Assembly (NCBI GenBank): GCA_963790075.1
Contig: CAWBNG010000003.1
Span: forward strand, 434,001 to 498,000
DNA from: CAYOUV01 sp963790075
GTDB lineage: Bacteria; Chloroflexota; Anaerolineae; Anaerolineales; Villigracilaceae
Direction: 5' to 3'
DNA: 64,000 nt
Shown here: positions 8,279-16,883 of the stretch, piece after piece
Numbering within the stretch: the stretch's first letter is position 1
How the letters are laid out: every line of letters begins with the position of its first letter
Program-made: the position numbers and the translations under genes
The notes under the pieces: model-generated
The model's database searches: none
What the model saw: the letters and a program-made list of their open reading frames with translations, nothing else
Told to the model about the DNA's origin: nothing

Positions 8279-8452
8279 GCTTCCTTTTTCCATCTTTCCT
8301 CGAACAAGCATTAGATTCGACCATTCGTGCATATTCTCACATTTATTAGATATACGGCTGATCCTACCTCCCGGTTGCACATCGCCTCATTCCCGGCCCG
8401 CCTCGCGCTTTTATATCAAGCTCTCAAATGATTTAAAGTTGGCAGTGATTAA

Positions 8453-8485
8453 ATAAAAAAAACGCCGACCTATGCCAGATCGGCG
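8453..8485 (-). terminator. Intrinsic terminator of tRNA-Pro
   Basis: On the minus strand CGCCGA and TCGGCG pair around a short loop and are followed by eight T. A second copy of the same hairpin without the T run lies at 8532-8555 (see the repeat). Confidence 0.8.
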
Positions 8486-8581
8486 AGAAAAGTCGAGGCG
8501 CGCGGATGGCGAAGTGCCTGTTAAGGCAAACCGCCGACCTATGCCAGATCGGCGGGATATGGTCGGGGCGCGCGGATTTGA
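8459..8581. repeat. Imperfect tandem duplication of the tRNA-Pro 3' end and its terminator hairpin
   Basis: Two copies of a roughly 53-bp block, offset by 69 bases (about 8459-8512 and 8528-8581). Both hold the CGCCGACC...ATCGGCG hairpin followed by GTCG(A/G)GGCGCGCGGAT, which in the second copy is the 3' end of the functional tRNA. The first copy is a truncated tRNA tail that is no longer functional. Confidence 0.8.
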
Positions 8582-8636
8582 ACCGCGGACCTCACGGACC
8601 CGAACCGTGCGCTCTACCGGGCTGAGCCACGCCCCG
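8560..8636 (-). tRNA. tRNA-Pro (anticodon CGG)
   Basis: A 77-base cloverleaf. The acceptor CGGGGCG pairs with CGCCCCG, with the C1-G72 pair typical of bacterial tRNA-Pro. The anticodon stem CACGG/CCGTG holds loop TTCGGGT (anticodon CGG). The T arm carries GGTTCAAAT, and the terminal CCA is encoded. Confidence 0.95.
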
Positions 8637-8646
8637 AACGGACTGC

Positions 8647-8675
8647 ATTATAACTGTCCGGTTAAGTTTTGACAA
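8647..8675 (-). promoter_or_regulatory. Promoter of tRNA-Pro
   Basis: On the minus strand TTGTCA (8670-8675), a 17-base spacer and TATAAT (8647-8652). Predicted start near 8640, four bases before the mature tRNA. Confidence 0.75.
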
Positions 8676-8847
8676 GCCCGGGCCAGTACTATGGGGGTAA
8701 GGAACTTTTCTTAAGATTTGGGGTATAATGATTTAACCTTAAAATCTGTTCCGTCCTGACCATCATGTTCCTACGCACCAACGATGGTTGCCATCCGGTC
8801 AGGGGGGAAGAGCAGAGAAATCCAAACCAGGAATCATTATCCGGCCA

Positions 8848-9504
8848 ATGACAGATGCCACCCTTCTGATCATCGAAGGCAAACACGCGGAAGTTCCTTC
8901 TTTTGCCATGGGATTGCAAAAGAAGGGGTTCATCGTGGAGACTGCCCCCAGCGGCAGTAAAGCCTCCGAGCAAATGGGCGAATTGGAACCAGACCTGATC
9001 GTCGTTAATGCCGCCTCGCTGCGCAGTAGCGGCGTGCGTATCTGCCAGTCCCTGCGCGAGCAGGATGAAAAAACCCCCTTGATCCTGATCGTCGACTCCG
9101 AAAAAGAGATCGGTAAAGATGTAGCCGATGTCATTTTGAAGTTACCCTTCACGGTGCAGAAACTGTTCAATCGGGTCAAGCACCTGCTGCCGGGGGATGG
9201 CAGCAACGTTCAACACGTCGGACCGATCCGCCTGGACCTGGAACACCGCCGGGTGCGCAGCCTGGGCAAGAACTCGCGCCTGACCCCGCGCCTGATCAGG
9301 TTATTACAGGTTTTGATGGACCATCACGGCGAAGTCGTCGAGCGCAAGGCGCTTTTCAAGCAGGTTTGGGAAACGAATTACACCGGCGATACGCGCACGC
9401 TGGACGTGCACATCTCCTGGCTGCGGCGAGCCATCGAACTCGACCCGGACCATCCTAAATTATTGAAAACCATCCGCGGTGTTGGATATCGCCTGGATGT
9501 GTAA
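8848..9504 (+). CDS. Atypical OmpR-family response regulator with degenerate receiver
   Basis: 218 residues from ATG 8848. Residues about 4-115 have the receiver-domain pattern, but the phosphoacceptor Asp is replaced by Asn (N54 in LIVVNAASL) and the acidic pair at the N-terminus reads EG. Residues about 125-218 form an OmpR/PhoB winged-helix DNA-binding domain (RLTPRLIRLLQVLMDH, TLDVHISWLRRAIE, IRGVGYRL). It should bind DNA but probably is not switched by phosphorylation. No histidine kinase lies nearby. Its stop codon directly abuts the stop of the convergent methyltransferase gene with no terminator between. Confidence 0.85.
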   Translation: MTDATLLIIEGKHAEVPSFAMGLQKKGFIVETAPSGSKASEQMGELEPDLIVVNAASLRSSGVRICQSLREQDEKTPLILIVDSEKEIGKDVADVILKLPFTVQKLFNRVKHLLPGDGSNVQHVGPIRLDLEHRRVRSLGKNSRLTPRLIRLLQVLMDHHGEVVERKALFKQVWETNYTGDTRTLDVHISWLRRAIELDPDHPKLLKTIRGVGYRLDV

Positions 9505-10731
9505 TCAGGCGATAATTTGAAGTTGACGACCTTCAGTGGTCACCAATCGGACACAGACGCTGCGTCCGATTTTTATTTTTAATTCCAGCGAGATCTCCGC
9601 TGATCGCACCGGACGCGTGGCTTGAGCCGCGCTCCGGAATATTTCCCCATCCCAATCCGGATCCACCTCCCAGTAATCCAGCGCGAGTTTCGTCTCCAAC
9701 CGAAGGCATCCGTTCGAAACTGCCACTTTACAATCGGGAGTGGATTTTGTCATAGGGAAGGGTTGCGCAGCCTCGCATTCCAACCTGAAGGGATCAGCCC
9801 CGGCAGCCACCAACCGGCTCCGGGTAGTGTGCACCGCCCGCCAGGTAGCATCCGTTGCCAGGAACCGACGTCCAAGCTTGACTGACGTGACTGCCGTTGT
9901 CCCCGATCCGCAGAAGAAATCCGCCACCAGGTCGCCGGGATTGGACGAGGCTCGGATGATGCGTTCCAGCAAGCCTTGAGGCTTTTGCGTGGGATAGCCG
10001 GTCCGCTCACTGTGCAGGCGAGCCACGACCGGGAAATACCACCAATCCTCCGGAACCTTGCCGCGCTCCAGATCAGGCACCTTGCCGAACCCGGCCTTTG
10101 GGGAAGATGCGAAAGTTTTGACGGTGCTGGGATTGTACGGCTCGCGCACGTCATCGACGTTGAAGGTGTAGCGGGCACCCTTGGTGTAAGCCAGGATGGT
10201 ATCGTGTTTGCGGTTGAAGGCACTCCGGATCGGCGACGGACCGTGATAAATCCAGACAATCTCATTCAGCAGCCGCTCGGGGCCGAAGAGTTCGTCAAGC
10301 AGCAAACGCGCATACGCATCAGCGTGCCAGTCCAGATGCAGGTAGAGCATACCAGATGGCGAAAGCAAGCGCTGCATCAGCGCCAGGCGTTGGTAAAGGA
10401 AATCCAGGTAAGAGTCCAGATCGGGCCAATCATCGGCGTAACCTTCGCTCAATTGCCATTGACCAGGCTTGCGCGAGTCTTCGCCGCGACCGATGCGGGC
10501 TGAAAATTTGCGATTAGTAAAAAAGGGCGGGTCTGCATAGATCAGATCAATGCGACCCTCAAATTTCGGCAGGAGCGCCGCCATGATGGACAGGTTGTCC
10601 CCCAGAATCAAGCGATTTTCGGGATTGGCAGACGGATAACCCTGGCCATCCGGAAAAACCAGCGCCTCGCTGAGCAGGTCTGCCGGTGCAGGATCTTCGA
10701 GGCGTTTACCAGGCCAGGTCAGGGACGGCAT
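9505..10731 (-). CDS. Beta-class DNA methyltransferase (N4-cytosine/N6-adenine type)
   Basis: 408 residues. Catalytic motif IV is DPPF (residues 67-70, in LIYADPPFF) and the S-adenosylmethionine motif DFFCGSGTT comes later (about 272-280), the order that defines beta-class amino-methyltransferases. GYPTQKP just before motif I is also typical. The target sequence and base (A-N6 or C-N4) cannot be told. No restriction endonuclease lies next to it, so it looks like an orphan methylase. It starts 3 bases after the L,D-transpeptidase gene and is probably coupled to it. Confidence 0.9.
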   Translation of the reverse strand: MPSLTWPGKRLEDPAPADLLSEALVFPDGQGYPSANPENRLILGDNLSIMAALLPKFEGRIDLIYADPPFFTNRKFSARIGRGEDSRKPGQWQLSEGYADDWPDLDSYLDFLYQRLALMQRLLSPSGMLYLHLDWHADAYARLLLDELFGPERLLNEIVWIYHGPSPIRSAFNRKHDTILAYTKGARYTFNVDDVREPYNPSTVKTFASSPKAGFGKVPDLERGKVPEDWWYFPVVARLHSERTGYPTQKPQGLLERIIRASSNPGDLVADFFCGSGTTAVTSVKLGRRFLATDATWRAVHTTRSRLVAAGADPFRLECEAAQPFPMTKSTPDCKVAVSNGCLRLETKLALDYWEVDPDWDGEIFRSAAQATRPVRSAEISLELKIKIGRSVCVRLVTTEGRQLQIIA

Positions 10732-10734
10732 GCT

Positions 10735-11787
10735 TCAGCCAATGACCTCCACCGACGTGCCGAAGCCTTTTTTGTCGAGCGTCAGCGGATTTATATCCTC
10801 TGCGCCGGCTGGCGGCAGGCACCAGCGGAAAAGCCACTTAGCTTCCTCGGTGCGCATGTTGACACAACCATGACTCATCGGCACGCCGAAATTGTCGTGC
10901 CAGTACGTGCCGTGGAAGGCGTGTCCTTTTTCGGTGAAGAAGGAGGTCCAGGGAACACCGGGCAGCTCGTAGGCTTCGATGTCGGCCGCCAGGTTGCCGT
11001 CGCCCATGTGCTTGGAAGGCATCTTGACCTGTATGTTGAATTTGCCACTCGGGGTCTTGGTTGGGATGCCGTTCGAGCCGGGATTGCCGTTCGGCAGGCC
11101 GGAGGAGACGCGCGTTTGCAGAACTATTTTGCCGTACTCATAAGCCGTCAAAGTCTGGGTTGTCAAGTTGACTTCGATGCGCTTCTGCTCGAAAGGCACC
11201 TCTGGAGAAATCGGCGTGTATTCATCCGGCGGGATGATACGCAGATGCTTGGCCGGGACATTGTAGGTGATATCGAGCAGTTCATCCAGGACCCGATACC
11301 ACGGATTGCCGTCGGGACCTTCGTCCACGCCAACGACCCAATGTACCGTGGTGTAGTACAACCGGTAAAGCATCTGCCACTGGTCCTTGATGTATGGGCG
11401 CAAGGCCTGCGTATATGGTACCGTCACTTCAGCCAGCTGGCGGCTGTTATCCTTGAGGTCGGTCTGCGGGTCATTGTATAGGACCTTGACTTTCTGCAGG
11501 TGAGCGCGGTGCATGTATCCGCCCCAGACCCGGTACCAGATGGGGTTGTAATCCGGTGTGCCCGAGTTGACTTCTTCGTAGACATGCACCAGTTCATCAC
11601 GAAACCACTGACCGGTAATTTTATACTCGTCATTCGGCTGGCTGTGTACGCTGACAGAAGTGGTCGCCACGCGTATCAGCGGCGTGTCATTAAATTCACC
11701 CAGCTGCGGTAGGAATGGCGAGAAAGCCAGGCTGCTCAAAGCTGCTCCGCTGAGTTTAAGAAAGTCGCGTCGTGAAAGCATTTTCAT
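10735..11787 (-). CDS. Secreted L,D-transpeptidase (YkuD domain)
   Basis: 350 residues from ATG 11787; a TTG two codons earlier (11793) is possible. The N-terminus is a Tat-type signal (SRRDFLKLSG followed by a hydrophobic stretch). The C-terminal half holds the YkuD catalytic signature: HGTYWHDNFG, then MSHGCVNM with the active-site Cys. Such enzymes form 3-3 peptidoglycan crosslinks or attach proteins to peptidoglycan outside the membrane. The N-terminal half, with two SH3-like stretches (VSVHSQPN, VWGGYMHRAHLQKV), may bind cell wall. Confidence 0.85.
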   Translation of the reverse strand: MKMLSRRDFLKLSGAALSSLAFSPFLPQLGEFNDTPLIRVATTSVSVHSQPNDEYKITGQWFRDELVHVYEEVNSGTPDYNPIWYRVWGGYMHRAHLQKVKVLYNDPQTDLKDNSRQLAEVTVPYTQALRPYIKDQWQMLYRLYYTTVHWVVGVDEGPDGNPWYRVLDELLDITYNVPAKHLRIIPPDEYTPISPEVPFEQKRIEVNLTTQTLTAYEYGKIVLQTRVSSGLPNGNPGSNGIPTKTPSGKFNIQVKMPSKHMGDGNLAADIEAYELPGVPWTSFFTEKGHAFHGTYWHDNFGVPMSHGCVNMRTEEAKWLFRWCLPPAGAEDINPLTLDKKGFGTSVEVIG

Positions 11788-11869
11788 AGGCAAAGATTGT
11801 ACTCGAATTCAGTTGAAATTTAAAGGAGGCCTGCCTCTCCTAAAAGACGGTGTGGCCGCAGCCAATATT

Positions 11870-11910
11870 ACCGGAATTAAACGAATCTGCCCCCGTACCG
11901 GGGGCAGATT
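11870..11910 (-). terminator. Hairpin after the SWIM gene
   Basis: An 11-bp perfect inverted repeat (11884-11894 with 11900-11910) with a GTACC loop. The T-rich tail on the minus strand (TCGTTTAATT) is weak, so termination is likely but not certain. Confidence 0.6.
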
Positions 11911-11933
11911 GTCTCAACTATTCAATTGTCGGC

Positions 11934-12176
11934 TCAGGCCTCGGTTCGAACCGGAAGCATGTCTTTGAGCACCTCTTCCATCGCCATCGTATGGCTGCAA
12001 ACCCCTCGACTGCGGAAAAATTCGCAATCACAATCCCAGGTACCATCTGTAAACTGTACGTGATGAGCGTTATTTTCGCCATCAATCGCTACAGTGAAGT
12101 CCTTGAAATGAATCCGCCCGCGCTCCTGTGCATAACGCTTGGCTTTTTCGATCTTACCGATCATCCCATAGTCCAT
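11934..12176 (-). CDS. Small SWIM zinc-finger protein
   Basis: 80 residues from ATG 12176, chosen because the AAAAGGAGAA site is 8 bases upstream; an in-frame GTG at 12182 is too close to that site. The core WDCDCEFFRSRGVCSH matches the SWIM pattern CxCx(n)CxH, a small zinc-binding fold that binds DNA or protein. It occurs as a stand-alone protein here. Its leader carries a clear promoter and a large hairpin. Confidence 0.8.
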   Translation of the reverse strand: MDYGMIGKIEKAKRYAQERGRIHFKDFTVAIDGENNAHHVQFTDGTWDCDCEFFRSRGVCSHTMAMEEVLKDMLPVRTEA

Positions 12177-12212
12177 GTTCACTTCTCCTTTTGCCTTGCG
12201 GCATGGAATAAG

Positions 12213-12242
12213 CAGAGAGGCACGCGAAAAATGCGTGCCTCT
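12213..12242 (-). promoter_or_regulatory. Large hairpin in the SWIM gene leader
   Basis: GAGAGGCACGC and its exact complement, separated by about 7 bases, lie between the predicted transcription start (near 12296) and the ribosome binding site. On the minus strand it is followed by TGCTTATT, a poor terminator tail. It may be an attenuator, an RNA stability element, or the leftover terminator of the upstream MFS gene. Confidence 0.45.
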
Positions 12243-12302
12243 CAGGATCGAAACTTGGTAAATTTTTGGTTAACTATTCGCATTGGACACTTGCCTGACC
12301 AG

Positions 12303-12331
12303 AGTATATTAGGTTTTGGGCTGAGAGTCAA
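12303..12331 (-). promoter_or_regulatory. Promoter of the SWIM gene
   Basis: On the minus strand TTGACT (12326-12331), a 17-base spacer and TATACT (12303-12308). It lies downstream of the MFS stop codon, so the SWIM gene has its own start. Confidence 0.65.
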
Positions 12332-12381
12332 CACCCAGTCAGGGGATGGGTATAAATTGTAGGGTAATCGTCAGGTTTCCT

Positions 12382-13632
12382 TCAGTCGGCCGATGCTCCC
12401 GCCATGACCGGCTCGTCCCCATTATAAGCGCGCAGCATCGGCCACCTGCGAGCGATCAGCAGCACGCCAACAATACTACCAATCCCGCCAGTGATAATGG
12501 CTATCGGTGCGCCAAAGAATTGCGCCACGACGCCCGCTTCGATCTCGCCTAACTGCGGCCCGCCCTGAAAGAAAATTTGATTGACGCTGGTCATGCGTCC
12601 GCGGATTTCATCCGGGGTCTGCAGCTGGCGGATCGTATTGCGGATGATGGTGCTGACCAAATCGGCTGCCCCCGTGACGGCCAGCGCAATCCAGGCCAAC
12701 ATAAACCAGGGCGACAGTCCGAATACGACCGTCGCAATCCCGAAGACGATCACCGAGCCGAGGAACAGTGCCCCCTGGCGCCGCAATTCATTGATCTGCG
12801 AGACGATCAAGGCTGCCAGCACCGCCCCTACCGACTGCGCTGCTGAAAGCCAGCCATACTGCACCACGCCCACGTGCAAGACATCCACAGCCACGATCGG
12901 CATGAGCGTGTTGGCCGAAGCAAAAAAGGTGGCGATAAAATCCAGCACCATCGATGACAGTATGATCGGCTGGTGGATGATGAAGGAGACCCCTTCGCGG
13001 ATCGCCTCCAGGCTGATACCCTGCCGCCGCGCTCGCCTGACGCGCTGCGGGATGTCGCCCATCATCACCAGCGCCAGGATGACTGCCAGATAGGTCACAG
13101 CATTGATGTAATACACTGCCTGCAATCCGCCATACGCGATCACAAACCCACTCACTGCCGGTCCGAGGATCGCGCCGGTCTGGAAAGCAATGGAGGTCAT
13201 GCTGAAGGCGTTTGGCAAATCCTCGATCGGAACCAGGTTGGGAACCAGCGCCTGGCGCGCCGGCAGGTCGAAGGAAATCGCTACAGCCTGGACGGCCGTC
13301 AGCAAATAGATATGCCAGATAGTGATATGCTCGAACTGGGTCAGCAGTCCAAGGCCGACGGCTACCAGCGCCATGGCGGACTGAGTCAGGTAGAGGATGC
13401 GACGACGGTTGAACGAATCGGCGATCGCCCCCCCGATCAAGGAAAAAACGACCACGGGCACGATCCGCGCGGCGCCGATTCCGCCCAGCGCAATCGGCTG
13501 GTCGGTCAGCGTGCGGATGTGCCAGAACAATGCCCAGACTTGCATTTGTGAACCGGCGACCGAGACCAGCAGGCCCAGCCAGAGCAATGTGAAACGGCGA
13601 TGACGCAATGCAGGAGGTAGATGCAGACCCAT
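12382..13632 (-). CDS. MFS transporter, enterobactin-exporter-like
   Basis: 416 residues with about 12 hydrophobic helices and the MFS loop motif between helices 2 and 3 (GGAIADSFNRRRILYLTQ). It belongs to the MFS_3/EntS-like group of proton-driven exporters for small molecules or drugs. The substrate is unknown and no biosynthetic cluster is adjacent. The start ATG is preceded by AGGGAT. Another member of the same broad group is at 54087-55409. Confidence 0.8.
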   Translation of the reverse strand: MGLHLPPALRHRRFTLLWLGLLVSVAGSQMQVWALFWHIRTLTDQPIALGGIGAARIVPVVVFSLIGGAIADSFNRRRILYLTQSAMALVAVGLGLLTQFEHITIWHIYLLTAVQAVAISFDLPARQALVPNLVPIEDLPNAFSMTSIAFQTGAILGPAVSGFVIAYGGLQAVYYINAVTYLAVILALVMMGDIPQRVRRARRQGISLEAIREGVSFIIHQPIILSSMVLDFIATFFASANTLMPIVAVDVLHVGVVQYGWLSAAQSVGAVLAALIVSQINELRRQGALFLGSVIVFGIATVVFGLSPWFMLAWIALAVTGAADLVSTIIRNTIRQLQTPDEIRGRMTSVNQIFFQGGPQLGEIEAGVVAQFFGAPIAIITGGIGSIVGVLLIARRWPMLRAYNGDEPVMAGASAD

Positions 13633-13701
13633 GTGGTATCCCTGACAGGAAGATTTGTGTCGCAGGCCTTTTGCCGGCGAAATACTTATAAAACCCTGAG
13701 G

Positions 13702-14535
13702 TTAAGTCCCCCAGTCTCTCAGGTAAAGGAAATCATATCCGATGGTACGGTTGCTGAGCTTGGCAATCGGCGCTAAGACGCGCTTGAACTGGTTGCGCCG
13801 GATGCGCTCCACAACGGCTCGGACGAAACCGGGGTCGAATCCCGCTTCGACGCATTCATCCGGGCTGTAGCGTTGGTCGACCAACAGGTAGAGCAACTTA
13901 TCAACCTGCTCATAAGTAAAACCCAGATCGCCCTCGTCGGTCTGACCGACCCACAGGTCAGCCGAAGGAGCCTGGTCGATAATCGCCTGCGGGATGCCGA
14001 TCCCGCGAGCCAACTGGCGTAATTGCGTTTTATATAGATCGCCGATCGGGTTGAGCGCGCAGGCTGAGTCACCGTAAAGCGTGCTGTATCCGAGCAGGAT
14101 CTCGGTCTTATTGCCCGTGCCGACCACCAGACCTTTGAAGGCCTCCGATTGATCATAGAGCACGATCATGCGCGCCCTCGCCATGATGTTGCCCTTGCGC
14201 ACCCTGGACATCTCCGGATCGCGTGCAATGATTGGATCGACCATCTCGGTGATCGGGATAGTCAGCGACTGGACTCCGATCTGGTCGATCACCAGTTGGG
14301 CATGGTCGAGCGATTTGGGGCTGGAGGTCTTATACGGCATGCGCAGGGCCAGGACGTTCTCCGATCCCAGCGCCTCAGCGGCCAACACACATGCGAGTGC
14401 CGAATCGATCCCCCCCGAAAGTCCGACAACCGCTCTGGAAAACCCTACGCGGGTGATCTCGGATTTTATAAAACCAGCCAGGATTTTGCGCGCCAAGTCG
14501 GTATTGATTGCCAAATTGATGTGGGAAGTGCCCAA
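13702..14535 (-). CDS. nadE: NAD+ synthetase, synthetase domain only
   Basis: 277 residues, starting with TTG. The ATP-pyrophosphatase P-loop SGGIDS is at residues 40-45, and GTGNKTEILLGYSTLYGDSACALNPIGDLYKTQ carries the NaAD- and ATP-binding residues. The enzyme amidates nicotinic acid adenine dinucleotide to NAD+. It lacks the N-terminal glutaminase domain, so on its own it would use ammonia. A nitrilase-family protein with the features of that missing domain is encoded three genes upstream on the same strand (16884-17762) and may supply ammonia. Confidence 0.9.
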   Translation of the reverse strand: MGTSHINLAINTDLARKILAGFIKSEITRVGFSRAVVGLSGGIDSALACVLAAEALGSENVLALRMPYKTSSPKSLDHAQLVIDQIGVQSLTIPITEMVDPIIARDPEMSRVRKGNIMARARMIVLYDQSEAFKGLVVGTGNKTEILLGYSTLYGDSACALNPIGDLYKTQLRQLARGIGIPQAIIDQAPSADLWVGQTDEGDLGFTYEQVDKLLYLLVDQRYSPDECVEAGFDPGFVRAVVERIRRNQFKRVLAPIAKLSNRTIGYDFLYLRDWGT

Positions 14536-14597
14536 TTTACATTATCTCGCTATGTTCAAAAAATCGTGCCTGCCGGTATTATACCCTTGCGTAGGTG

Positions 14598-15071
14598 TTA
14601 AACCTGGTCATTTCCAATGGCACCATATTGGGTAACCAACTTCCCATCCTGCACGACAATGAACTCAACACCGGTCTCGAGATTCATCTCCTGACCCAAA
14701 TCCCGCAGGTACTCGTCCGTGGTCACGCGTTTACCCCTGGATGAACTTCCCAGCACTACGGTGGTGATCCCTTCTTCGGTAATGACCTCTTTCAAGACCT
14801 GATTGAATATCCCTCTGCGTACGGACACCTCGGTGGGAACCTTGGCCTTGACAGCACGTTCTTGCGCCATTGCCAACAAAAACTCGCCCACCTCATCCAA
14901 TTCAGCTTCAATATCGACCACAATTGGAAGCGCAGAGCGGCTGATAAAACGAATGTCAGAAACATACAGGAACAGCAGCCGCATGCCGCGTTCTTTAGCA
15001 AGGTTGATCGCAAAATCCTGATTGGGGCGGCTTTCTTTCCCGCCGCGGGTGGGACAAAGGATGGTCTTCAT
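14598..15071 (-). CDS. Universal stress protein (UspA) family
   Basis: 157 residues with the Usp fold pattern: N-terminal MKTILCPTRGG, an alternating alpha/beta core, and a VVLGSSSRGKR segment near the position of the ATP-binding loop. The loop deviates from the strict G-2x-G-9x-G spacing, so nucleotide binding is uncertain. It lies between the transporter and nadE genes, 27 and 62 bases away, probably in one operon. Confidence 0.75.
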   Translation of the reverse strand: MKTILCPTRGGKESRPNQDFAINLAKERGMRLLFLYVSDIRFISRSALPIVVDIEAELDEVGEFLLAMAQERAVKAKVPTEVSVRRGIFNQVLKEVITEEGITTVVLGSSSRGKRVTTDEYLRDLGQEMNLETGVEFIVVQDGKLVTQYGAIGNDQV

Positions 15072-15098
15072 CTCTTGGTTAGCCTCCCAATAGCGAAA

Positions 15099-16829
15099 CT
15101 AAAAACGCCATAACAGCCATAGAAACCCGAGTGCCAGGGTTAGATAAGTGACCGGCAATCCCACTTTGAGAAATTCTTTAAACGAGATGGGATAATCAGT
15201 CTGTTCGGTGATTCCAGCAGTGACCAGGTTAGCCTCTCCGCCGATCAAAAATCCATTCCCACCCATTGCAGCCCCCATCGAGAGGGCATAATACAGCACC
15301 AGGCTGTTTGCACCCGGGATGGAATTGGTCAGGAACCGCACAATCGGCAGCATCGAGGCCGTCAGGGGAATGTTAGCCACGACCGTTGAAAGGGTACCGA
15401 CCCCAAATACAACCAGGAAGATACCCAACACCAAATTCTCACCGACAATCCGGCTCATCCAACCCGCTATTATGCTGATCAGTCCGACTTCCTGAATGGC
15501 GCCAACGATCATGAACAACGCCATAAAGAAAACCAGTGTGGTCCAATCGACAGCCTTGATCATCTTGTGTATGTCGGGATTGAGCCAGATCAGCAGCATG
15601 GTGGCACCAGCCAAAGCCGATACCGCCGGGACTAGATGCACGCGCTCACCCAGAATAAAGCCAGCCAAAACCAGCAGGAATACCAGGCCTGATTTCCACA
15701 GGCTCTGCTTGTCTTCTATTTGGGCATTCTCTTCCAGTTTCGCATACAGCGTGGACGAAATACCTCCACTCCGTTTGCGCCACTCTTCGCGATAGTGATA
15801 GATGACAAAAGCTCCCATGGCAACCAGGGCGATCAAGACCCCTAAGGTCTGGTTGGCAAGAAAATCATTGAATCCGATCCCGGCATAAGCTCCAATCATG
15901 ATATTCGTTGGCGTGCCAACCAGGGTGGTAATCCCGCCCACATTCGAAGCCAGCACTTCCGGAATGATCAACGCCAGCGGGTTAATCCCCAGAGCCATGC
16001 CGATTTGCAAGCTGATTGGCACCATTAATAGCATGGTGGTGAAGTTGTCTAATAAAGCCGAGGCTACGGCAGTGATGAGCATCAAAATCAGGACCAGCAG
16101 CCAACTGCGTCCACGACTTAGGCGATAGGCCTGGAACGCCATCCACTGAAAAATGCCCGTCCCTTCGATGATGGCGATGATGATCATCATGCCCATCACC
16201 AAAAAGATAACTTCCCAATTGATGTAACGCAGCGCCTGGTCAAAAGAAAAAATGATCAGGTCAGGCTGATACGCCCCCCCAATATAAGAAACCAACATAA
16301 TGACTGAAATGCCGGCTAAGGCAGCTGTGGCACTGTGTAGGAATTCGAATGCGATCAGTAAAAGCACCGCCAAAAAGACAACCACAGCGACCCAAAATCC
16401 GGCGTCGATTTTTCGCTCCAGGGCCAGCGTACCGATCCGAAAGAGTCCGGAGCTTTTCAGTCGGGTTAAGTCGAGGCCCTGCAAAATCGTGGACTGGGAA
16501 ATATAATGCGGCCGTTCGACTGCAATTTTCAGCTCCTGATCTGGTACTGCATTAAGTTGCATTGACCAGCTTCCGTCAATCAAGCTTCGAGTCTCAGCCA
16601 GGGGAGGGGCCGTTTCAGAAACCAAGGCTTTAACGATTGCCCCCTCCACGGGTTCGCCCTGGGGATCAGTCAGCCGACCAATAACGAGAAACCCGTTTTT
16701 TTCGATCGCATGGCCGGGACGAACGATCAAACCCGTCAATACCACAAACAATAAAAAGCCCATTCCAAGCACAAACAATGCGCGCAAAGATCGGTTAGGG
16801 ATGTTAAGATTTATTACCCTTCCAACCAC
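15099..16829 (-). CDS. SLC13/ArsB-like ion transporter with N-terminal carboxypeptidase-regulatory-like domain
   Basis: 576 residues from GTG 16829, five bases after an AAAGGAG site (a TTG one codon earlier is too close). One N-terminal membrane segment (about 18-38) is followed by a roughly 100-residue Ig-like segment (VIGRLTDPQGEPVEGAIVKAL) that should face outside. A second region of about 10-11 helices belongs to the ion transporter superfamily: SNVGGITTLVGTPTNIMIG and GGNGFLIGGEANLVTAG are its paired hairpin motifs. Substrates of relatives include dicarboxylates, sulfate, arsenite and Na+/H+; not decidable here. It sits between the glutaminase-like gene and the Usp gene. Confidence 0.85.
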   Translation of the reverse strand: MVGRVINLNIPNRSLRALFVLGMGFLLFVVLTGLIVRPGHAIEKNGFLVIGRLTDPQGEPVEGAIVKALVSETAPPLAETRSLIDGSWSMQLNAVPDQELKIAVERPHYISQSTILQGLDLTRLKSSGLFRIGTLALERKIDAGFWVAVVVFLAVLLLIAFEFLHSATAALAGISVIMLVSYIGGAYQPDLIIFSFDQALRYINWEVIFLVMGMMIIIAIIEGTGIFQWMAFQAYRLSRGRSWLLVLILMLITAVASALLDNFTTMLLMVPISLQIGMALGINPLALIIPEVLASNVGGITTLVGTPTNIMIGAYAGIGFNDFLANQTLGVLIALVAMGAFVIYHYREEWRKRSGGISSTLYAKLEENAQIEDKQSLWKSGLVFLLVLAGFILGERVHLVPAVSALAGATMLLIWLNPDIHKMIKAVDWTTLVFFMALFMIVGAIQEVGLISIIAGWMSRIVGENLVLGIFLVVFGVGTLSTVVANIPLTASMLPIVRFLTNSIPGANSLVLYYALSMGAAMGGNGFLIGGEANLVTAGITEQTDYPISFKEFLKVGLPVTYLTLALGFLWLLWRF

Positions 16830-16883
16830 CAAATCTCCTTTCTCTTCTCTTCAAAAATCTTGCGATCCAGATAAGACCGCAAA

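Noticed and set aside
8459..8581. tRNA-end repeats as attL/attR of an integrated element
   Set aside because: The copies are 69 bases apart with no integrase or cargo between them.
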